Assembly (NCBI GenBank): GCA_036399055.1
Contig: DASWNX010000026.1
Location: 124,001-188,000, forward strand
Direction: 5' to 3'
Source: Jatrophihabitans sp.
Lineage (GTDB): Bacteria; Actinomycetota; Actinomycetes; Mycobacteriales; Jatrophihabitantaceae
DNA length: 64,000 nt
Shown here: positions 59,801 through 64,000 of the stretch, piece by piece
Layout of the letters: each line of letters starts with the position of its first letter
Numbering within the stretch: position 1 is the first letter of the stretch
Notes under the pieces: model-generated
What the model saw: only the letters and a program-made list of their open reading frames with translations
Databases searched by the model: none
Told to the model about the DNA's origin: nothing
Translations under genes and position numbers: made by a program

Positions 59801-61128
59801 CGGAGTCCTCCTACGGGCTGGGCGGCGCGGGGACGCAGCCAGGGCGGTGGCGTGTTGTAGCGGTCCAGCCGGAACGGCGCCAGGTCCATCGACGGCTGGC
59901 TGCCCTCGATCAGCTGAGCGACCAGCTGCCCGCCCACCGGAGTCAGGCCCATGCCGCTGTGGCCATGGCCGGCGGCCACGGTGAGGTTGTCATAGGCCGG
60001 CGCCCGGCCGATGAACGGCAGGCTGTCCGGGGTGCAAGGCCGCAGCCCGGCCCACACCTGCAGCGTCTCGGTGCGTGACATGGCGGGCAGGTGGGCGTGC
60101 ACGGTCTGCAGCATGCGCCCGACCCGCCGCCGCGAGATCGAGGTGTCCATGCCGCTCAGCGCCATGTCGCCCCCGTAACGCAGCTGATCGGTGAACGGCC
60201 GCACCGCGACCGTCCCCTCCACCAGCAACACCAGTCCGCGCGGGGCGTTGTCGGGCCTGCGCACCGTGATGCTGTAGCCCTTGATCGGCTGCAGCTCAAG
60301 ATTGACATCCAGCAGCCGCGCGAGCGTCCCCGACCAGCTGCCCGCCGCCACCACGATCTCGCGCGGGCGGAAGTCCCCGCGGTCGGTGCGCAGGCCCAGA
60401 ACCGTGCGCCCGGACACCTCGAAGCCCTCGACCGCGCAGTTCTCGACCAGGTCGACGCCCATCTCGGTCAGCGTCCGAGCCAGCGAGACGATGAAGCTGG
60501 GCACTCGCAGAAAGCCGGCGCCCTCGTTGTACAGCGCGCCGGCGATGTCGAACTCGGTGTCCGGTTCCAGCGCCCGCAGCTCGTCCGGTTCCAGGACGCG
60601 CAGCCGCACCCCGGCGGCCAAGGCCCGTGGCAGCGCCTGGCGAGCCCGTGCGAAGGCGTCGGCTGTCTTGTAGGCCTGGACCACGCCGGTCGCGGTGAAG
60701 TCAGGGTGCGGCAAGTCGCTGACCCGCAAGCCGTGCAGGATCTCCAGGCTGCGCCGCTTGAGCTCGGCCATCACGCTCGCGCTGCGCCGGACCTGCTCCG
60801 GCCGGCCCGCCCGGTGCAGCTGCCACAACCAGTGCAACCGCCGGCGGTCCAGGGTCGGCGGCAGCGCCAACCGGTCGTCCGGCCGTAGCGCCGAGAGCAA
60901 TCCGCGGCGCAGCACCGCCGGTCCGGCCAGCGGAACACCGCCGTTGGCCACGAAACCGGTGTTGCCGTACGAGCAGGCCACCGGGTCGCCCACCGCGTCC
61001 CGGTCGAGCACGGTGACGGTGTGCCCCGCCAGGCGCAGGAAGTAGGCGCACCAGAGCCCGGCGGCGCCGCCCCCGATCACCAACACGTCCGGCTCGTGGG
61101 ACGAGCCGGTCAGCGGCCGGTCGGGCAC
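59797..61128 (-). CDS. FAD-dependent D-amino-acid dehydrogenase/oxidase-like protein (DadA/DAO family)
   Basis: 443 residues with the FAD motif VIGGGAAG (17-24), E-D-type hinge VTVLDRDAVGD, RREIVVAAGSWSG-like block (PREIVVAAGSWSGTL) and the C-terminal VWAGLRPCTPDSLPFIGR and GHGHSGMGLTPVGG. These mark DadA-like enzymes, which oxidise D-amino acids or secondary amines. It starts 7 bp downstream of the shell-protein gene and overlaps the racemase. The last residues, A-Q-P-V-G-G-L-R, resemble the I-G-S-L-R cargo peptides of Family 1 encapsulins, so it may be the cargo; this is inference. Confidence 0.88.
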   Translation of the reverse strand: MPDRPLTGSSHEPDVLVIGGGAAGLWCAYFLRLAGHTVTVLDRDAVGDPVACSYGNTGFVANGGVPLAGPAVLRRGLLSALRPDDRLALPPTLDRRRLHWLWQLHRAGRPEQVRRSASVMAELKRRSLEILHGLRVSDLPHPDFTATGVVQAYKTADAFARARQALPRALAAGVRLRVLEPDELRALEPDTEFDIAGALYNEGAGFLRVPSFIVSLARTLTEMGVDLVENCAVEGFEVSGRTVLGLRTDRGDFRPREIVVAAGSWSGTLARLLDVNLELQPIKGYSITVRRPDNAPRGLVLLVEGTVAVRPFTDQLRYGGDMALSGMDTSISRRRVGRMLQTVHAHLPAMSRTETLQVWAGLRPCTPDSLPFIGRAPAYDNLTVAAGHGHSGMGLTPVGGQLVAQLIEGSQPSMDLAPFRLDRYNTPPPWLRPRAAQPVGGLR

Positions 61129-61135
61129 CGTGGGC

Positions 61136-62017
61136 CTACAAGGTCACCAGGTAGAAGGTGAACGGCAGGTTCACCACCACCCGCTCGTAGATCTCGGCCT
61201 TCACCGCGATGCCGGGTCGGTTGAACGTCCCCGGTGGCGGCTCGGCGAATCGGATCGTCGACCGGCCGGCGTCAAAGAGCTCCGCGCCATGGCCGAAGTC
61301 ACCGACCAGCGCCGTGCCGGGCTCCACGAGGCGAGTCCGGACGATGAACACGCCATTGCGTTCCAGCGTGTCCATCAATCGGCTGCTCTCCAGGTACCGG
61401 TAGTAATCAACCGGGTTGAGGACCAGCCCGTCCGCGGTGCAACCCATCTGCTCGATCTCGTCGCAGGCCGCCATGATCGTCGAGGTGAACGGCGCCTTGG
61501 AGGTGATCCGAGGGATCTGCGGCATACTCAGCAAGCCGGTCTCACCGCACAAGATCGTGTAGTTCTCCGCGGTGCACAGCCGGATGATCAACCGGTAGTT
61601 GATGAAGGACTCGAAGGCGTGCGCGTCCTGCCACAGGCCGTCGGGCACCTGCACCCACGCCGTGGTGGTCAGCAGTTCAGGGATGGGCGACAGGTGAAAG
61701 TGATTGGCCAGCTCCCGCCGTTCCTGGCCGAACGTCACCTCAGGGTCTCCGGGCTGCCGGGTGGTCTCGTGCCAGTAGAGCTGCCTGGGGTCTTCGGACA
61801 GGTTGACGATCTTGAGCATGTTCCGGACCGGAAAGCGCGGCTTACGGCGCAAGCTGGGCAGCGCGTCGGTGACGGTCACATCGAAGTCGACCACCGCGTC
61901 GAGGCCGTCCTTGCGGTAAGCCTCGAAGAAGTGGCGACCCGGCGACATCTGCGACCGTCGATCGGCCACGACCTCGCCGAGGGTCCGTTTGACGGTTATG
62001 GTTTGTGGGATTGACAT
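61136..62017 (-). CDS. HK97-fold encapsulin-like shell protein
   Basis: 293 residues that read as an HK97 major-capsid fold. Residues 60-115 look like the E-loop (PRFPVRNMLKIV...YWHETTR); 116-160 the spine-helix region (AWVQVPDGLWQDA, FESFINYRLIIRL, ENYTILCGE); 195-208 the GLVLNPVDYYRY helix; 231-258 VEPGTALVGDF..GAELFD; 270-293 AVKAEIYERVVV and FYLVTL, the usual capsid C-terminus. No phage protease, portal, terminase or tail gene is near. Operon neighbours are metabolic, as for Family 3 encapsulins. No cyclic-nucleotide-binding insert of Family 2 is seen. AGGA upstream of ATG 62017. Confidence 0.88.
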   Translation of the reverse strand: MSIPQTITVKRTLGEVVADRRSQMSPGRHFFEAYRKDGLDAVVDFDVTVTDALPSLRRKPRFPVRNMLKIVNLSEDPRQLYWHETTRQPGDPEVTFGQERRELANHFHLSPIPELLTTTAWVQVPDGLWQDAHAFESFINYRLIIRLCTAENYTILCGETGLLSMPQIPRITSKAPFTSTIMAACDEIEQMGCTADGLVLNPVDYYRYLESSRLMDTLERNGVFIVRTRLVEPGTALVGDFGHGAELFDAGRSTIRFAEPPPGTFNRPGIAVKAEIYERVVVNLPFTFYLVTL

Positions 62018-62044
62018 GTCTTCCTCTCGATTCGCACAAGGTGA

Positions 62045-62902
62045 TCAGGTGGTGGCGCCGGCCGGCTTGCGGGCGACGAAGACGCCCCAGCCGAATTCGC
62101 CACGGTCGATCGCCAGCTGTATCTCCGAACACGAGCCGGCGAAGGCGAGAATCCACTCCCGGGCCGCCGGGTCGTCAGTGGCTTGGGCTCGCTGGATCGC
62201 CACGGTCCGGAGCACGCCGTAGGTCTGCCTGATGTGGGTCACCAGGTTGCGTGCCGACAGCACCTGGAAGCCGGCGCGCTCCAAAGCGGCCTGGTAGTCG
62301 AGGAAGGAGTAACCGCTGCTCCAGCGAACCCGGTCATAGACATGGGTACGGGCCTGCTCGCTGATGTCCTGCTTCGGTTGCAGGAAATCGGAGAATGCGA
62401 AGACGCCGCCAGGCGCCAGCACCCGGTAGACCTCTGCATGACTACGCGGCTTGTCCGGCACCAGGAACAGCGCGTCCTGGCTGACCACATGGCTGAACGT
62501 GCCGTCGGCATAAGGCATCTTCGTCGCCGAGCCATGGGTGAAGGCCAGCTCAAGACCGGCCCGCCGCTCGGATGCCGACTGTCGCTGGGCGAATCTCACC
62601 CGCTCCAGACTCAGATCCAACCCCTCACCCCGGCAGCCGTAGCGCTGTGCCAGGTGAAACAGGAAATTGCCGCAACCACAGCCGACATCCAGCACATAGG
62701 ACTGCGAGGTGACGCCTGCCTCGGCGGCGAGCAGGTCAGAGGTGCGTTCAGCCGCCGCCCGGTAGTCCTCGTCCTCGGGACCGGCGAAGTAACCGGTATG
62801 CAGCACGCCCTCGCTGTCCCAGAAGCTCAGATAGGTCTGGGTGGTCTCGTCGAAGAAGCCCTCCACGTCATGCTCGGTGAAGGACTGGCCGGTGGTGGTC
62901 AT
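62045..62902 (-). CDS. Class I SAM-dependent methyltransferase
   Basis: 285 residues with motif I Y-V-L-D-V-G-C-G-C-G-N near 70, G-L-D-L-S-L motif II near 97 and a post-I DALFLVPDKPR and post-III FAFSDF. The overall shape is like the UbiE / glycine-sarcosine N-methyltransferase group; substrate unknown. A strong AAAGGAAG site precedes ATG 62902. It is 27 bp upstream of the shell gene and 45 bp downstream of the SDR gene, in the same operon. Possibly N- or O-methylates the substrate of the FAD enzyme. Confidence 0.88.
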   Translation of the reverse strand: MTTTGQSFTEHDVEGFFDETTQTYLSFWDSEGVLHTGYFAGPEDEDYRAAAERTSDLLAAEAGVTSQSYVLDVGCGCGNFLFHLAQRYGCRGEGLDLSLERVRFAQRQSASERRAGLELAFTHGSATKMPYADGTFSHVVSQDALFLVPDKPRSHAEVYRVLAPGGVFAFSDFLQPKQDISEQARTHVYDRVRWSSGYSFLDYQAALERAGFQVLSARNLVTHIRQTYGVLRTVAIQRAQATDDPAAREWILAFAGSCSEIQLAIDRGEFGWGVFVARKPAGATT

Positions 62903-62947
62903 GATCTTCCTTTCTCCAACGTGCGTGTGCGCGACGGTGAAGCTGCC

Positions 62948-63784
62948 TCAGGTGAAGGTGAAGGCGCCCGGGGCGGCGCCGGTCAGGTGCGGCAGGTCCG
63001 GTCCGACCACGCCGGCCCCGCCGTCGATCAGGTGGACCGCGCCGGTGACGAAGGAGGCGCGCTCGCTGGCCAGGAACGCGGCGACCGCGCCGACCTCGTC
63101 CGGACGTGCCAACCGGCCCACCGCGCTGTGCTCTCCCATCGCCGCGAGAGTGGCCTCGACGGTGGTTGAATCACCTGCCAGCCTGGCAGCGGCCCGTTCC
63201 ATCGGAGGGGTGCGCACGCCGCCTGGCGCCAGGACGTTGACCGTGATGCTCTCCCGGCCGAGATCGGCGGCCAGCCCTTGAGCGAAGCGCACCACCGCCG
63301 CCCTGGTGACCCCGGACAGGGTCAGCGGCCCGATCGGCGCGACGGCGGTCTCGGAGGCCACGAACAGCAGCCGTCCCCAGCCCGCGCTTCGCAGATGCGG
63401 CACCGCGGCCAGCGCCACGGCGACCGCCGGGTAGAGCACCTTGTCCACCGCGGCCTGGTAGTCGGCGAACTCGAACCGCGACGCGGGACCGATCGGCGGG
63501 CTGCCGCCGCTGACCAACACGATGTGCAGCGCCCCGAACTCGGCGGCCACCTCATCCACCCAACGCCGGGCGGCCTCGGGGTCGGTCAGGTCCAGGCTGG
63601 CGCCGGTGACCCGGCCGCGGGCCACCTCTTTGACGCTGCCGACGGCCGCGTCCAACTGCTCGACGCCCCGGGCCGCGATCGCCACATGCGCGCCTTCACG
63701 GGCCAGCTCGGTGGCCACCGCCAAACCGATCCCGCTCGAACCGCCGGCGACCAGCGCCACCTTGTCCTCAAGACCCAGATCCAC
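62948..63784 (-). CDS. Atypical short-chain dehydrogenase/reductase
   Basis: 278 residues: Rossmann motif V-A-G-G-S-S-G-I-G (12-20) with the usual Thr changed to Ala, VSGGSP replacing NNAG, Ser144, and at the Tyr-x3-Lys site Ser157-G-V-T-Arg161. The C-terminal ITVNVLAPGGVRTPP and FVTGAVHLIDGG are normal. The altered active site occurs in a known subset of SDRs whose chemistry is not clear. GTG 63784 gives the typical family N-terminus; GTG 63793 is possible. The start overlaps the upstream partial frame by 17 bp. Confidence 0.85.
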   Translation of the reverse strand: MDLGLEDKVALVAGGSSGIGLAVATELAREGAHVAIAARGVEQLDAAVGSVKEVARGRVTGASLDLTDPEAARRWVDEVAAEFGALHIVLVSGGSPPIGPASRFEFADYQAAVDKVLYPAVAVALAAVPHLRSAGWGRLLFVASETAVAPIGPLTLSGVTRAAVVRFAQGLAADLGRESITVNVLAPGGVRTPPMERAAARLAGDSTTVEATLAAMGEHSAVGRLARPDEVGAVAAFLASERASFVTGAVHLIDGGAGVVGPDLPHLTGAAPGAFTFT

Positions 63785-64000
63785 CGGGCGCACCCCCCGA
63801 CCCCAGGTTCGGTGAGGAGGCTTGTGAGCTGACCGCGGCCGCCGGCTGAACGGGCCGGGGTCTGACCCGCAAACCACCCCGGTGCCGGTAGCCGTAGCGC
63901 CAGGACATCGGCCAGGACAGCAGCATGGCGGCCAGCCGGGCCTGTCGGGGCAACCCGCGGGTCCAGGAGTCGTCGTGCGGCCGGATGACGGTGGCCCCGG
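63768..64000 (-). CDS. Partial gene, C-terminal end only
   Basis: The frame is open from the right edge to a stop at 63768 (GATVIRPHDDSWTRG..., then R-L-A-A-M-L-L-S-W-P-M-S-W-R-Y-G-Y). It is 77 codons in view. A Trp/Arg-rich C-terminus that ends in a Pro/Ser-rich tail resembles a protein end, but the family cannot be told. Likely the gene before the SDR in the operon. Confidence 0.45.
   Translation of the reverse strand, partial: GATVIRPHDDSWTRGLPRQARLAAMLLSWPMSWRYGYRHRGGLRVRPRPVQPAAAVSSQASSPNLGSGGAPGGSGS

Noticed and set aside
61130..62014. 294-codon plus frame opposite the shell protein
   Set aside because: Exact shadow of the HK97-fold gene; no ribosome site or domain.
61136..62017. Prophage capsid remnant
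   Set aside because: No portal, protease, terminase, tail or integrase gene in 64 kb, and the gene is tightly packed between enzyme genes on the same strand.

Overview
The window is 64 kb of chromosomal DNA from a high-GC actinobacterium. The evidence is very GC-rich codon use with frequent GTG starts, long spurious antisense frames, a twin-arginine lipoprotein, UDP-galactopyranose mutase, and an XRE regulator / HbhA-like protein / DUF2516 block arranged like Rv0474-Rv0476 of Mycobacterium tuberculosis. I cannot fix the genus. I see no tRNA, rRNA, insertion sequence, integrase or CRISPR array, so this looks like native chromosome with several specialised clusters.

Layout. 1-9.3 kb: a plus-strand cluster (nitroreductase cut by the window edge, TrpF-like protein, uracil phosphoribosyltransferase, EamA exporter, pseudouridine-5'-phosphate glycosidase, old-yellow-enzyme reductase, indigoidine-synthetase-type NRPS). 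It closes at a near-perfect terminator and has the shape of a C-nucleoside pathway. 9.3-17.5 kb: an ABC exporter, a secreted trypsin-like protease, an RmlB-like dehydratase, a phytanoyl-CoA dioxygenase and two secreted GH43 enzymes. 18-21.2 kb: a sugar ABC importer without its own ATPase. 21.2-26.9 kb: a kinase-like protein, an orphan ctaD, an atypical response regulator, a GH99-like protein and small proteins. 26.9-35.4 kb: a five-gene minus-strand operon in which every junction is a 4-bp overlap. It encodes a GT2-GtrA-HprK-like fusion, a GT39 membrane transferase, and three secreted proteins with C-terminal membrane anchors (phosphoesterase, Pro/Thr-repeat protein, GH99-like protein). 36-46 kb: ATP-dependent DNA ligase, lactonase, GH2, GH43-like, and a four-gene coupled operon (GH1-like, glycosyltransferase, CxxC small protein, Glf). 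46-51.4 kb: small conserved actinobacterial genes. 51.4-59 kb: surface-glycan genes (GT-C-like membrane protein, a large double glycosyltransferase, a second PhyH protein, pyruvyltransferase). 59-64 kb: a minus-strand operon running off the right edge (partial ORF, SDR, methyltransferase, HK97-fold encapsulin-like shell protein, FAD amine oxidoreductase, Asp/Glu-type racemase).

The most exciting system is the right-edge operon. A 293-residue HK97-fold protein with no phage genes around it sits between metabolic enzymes, as in the so-called natural-product (Family 3) encapsulins. The gene order suggests a protein nanocompartment dedicated to amino-acid or amine chemistry. The FAD enzyme, encoded immediately next to the shell, ends in a tail that resembles an encapsulin cargo-loading peptide.

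The second is the left-edge cluster, where all the parts needed to make a glutamine-derived heterocycle and join it to ribose 5-phosphate through a C-C bond are together, with several TTA codons suggesting developmental control. The third is the fully overlapping five-gene surface-glycan operon led by an unusual three-domain fusion.
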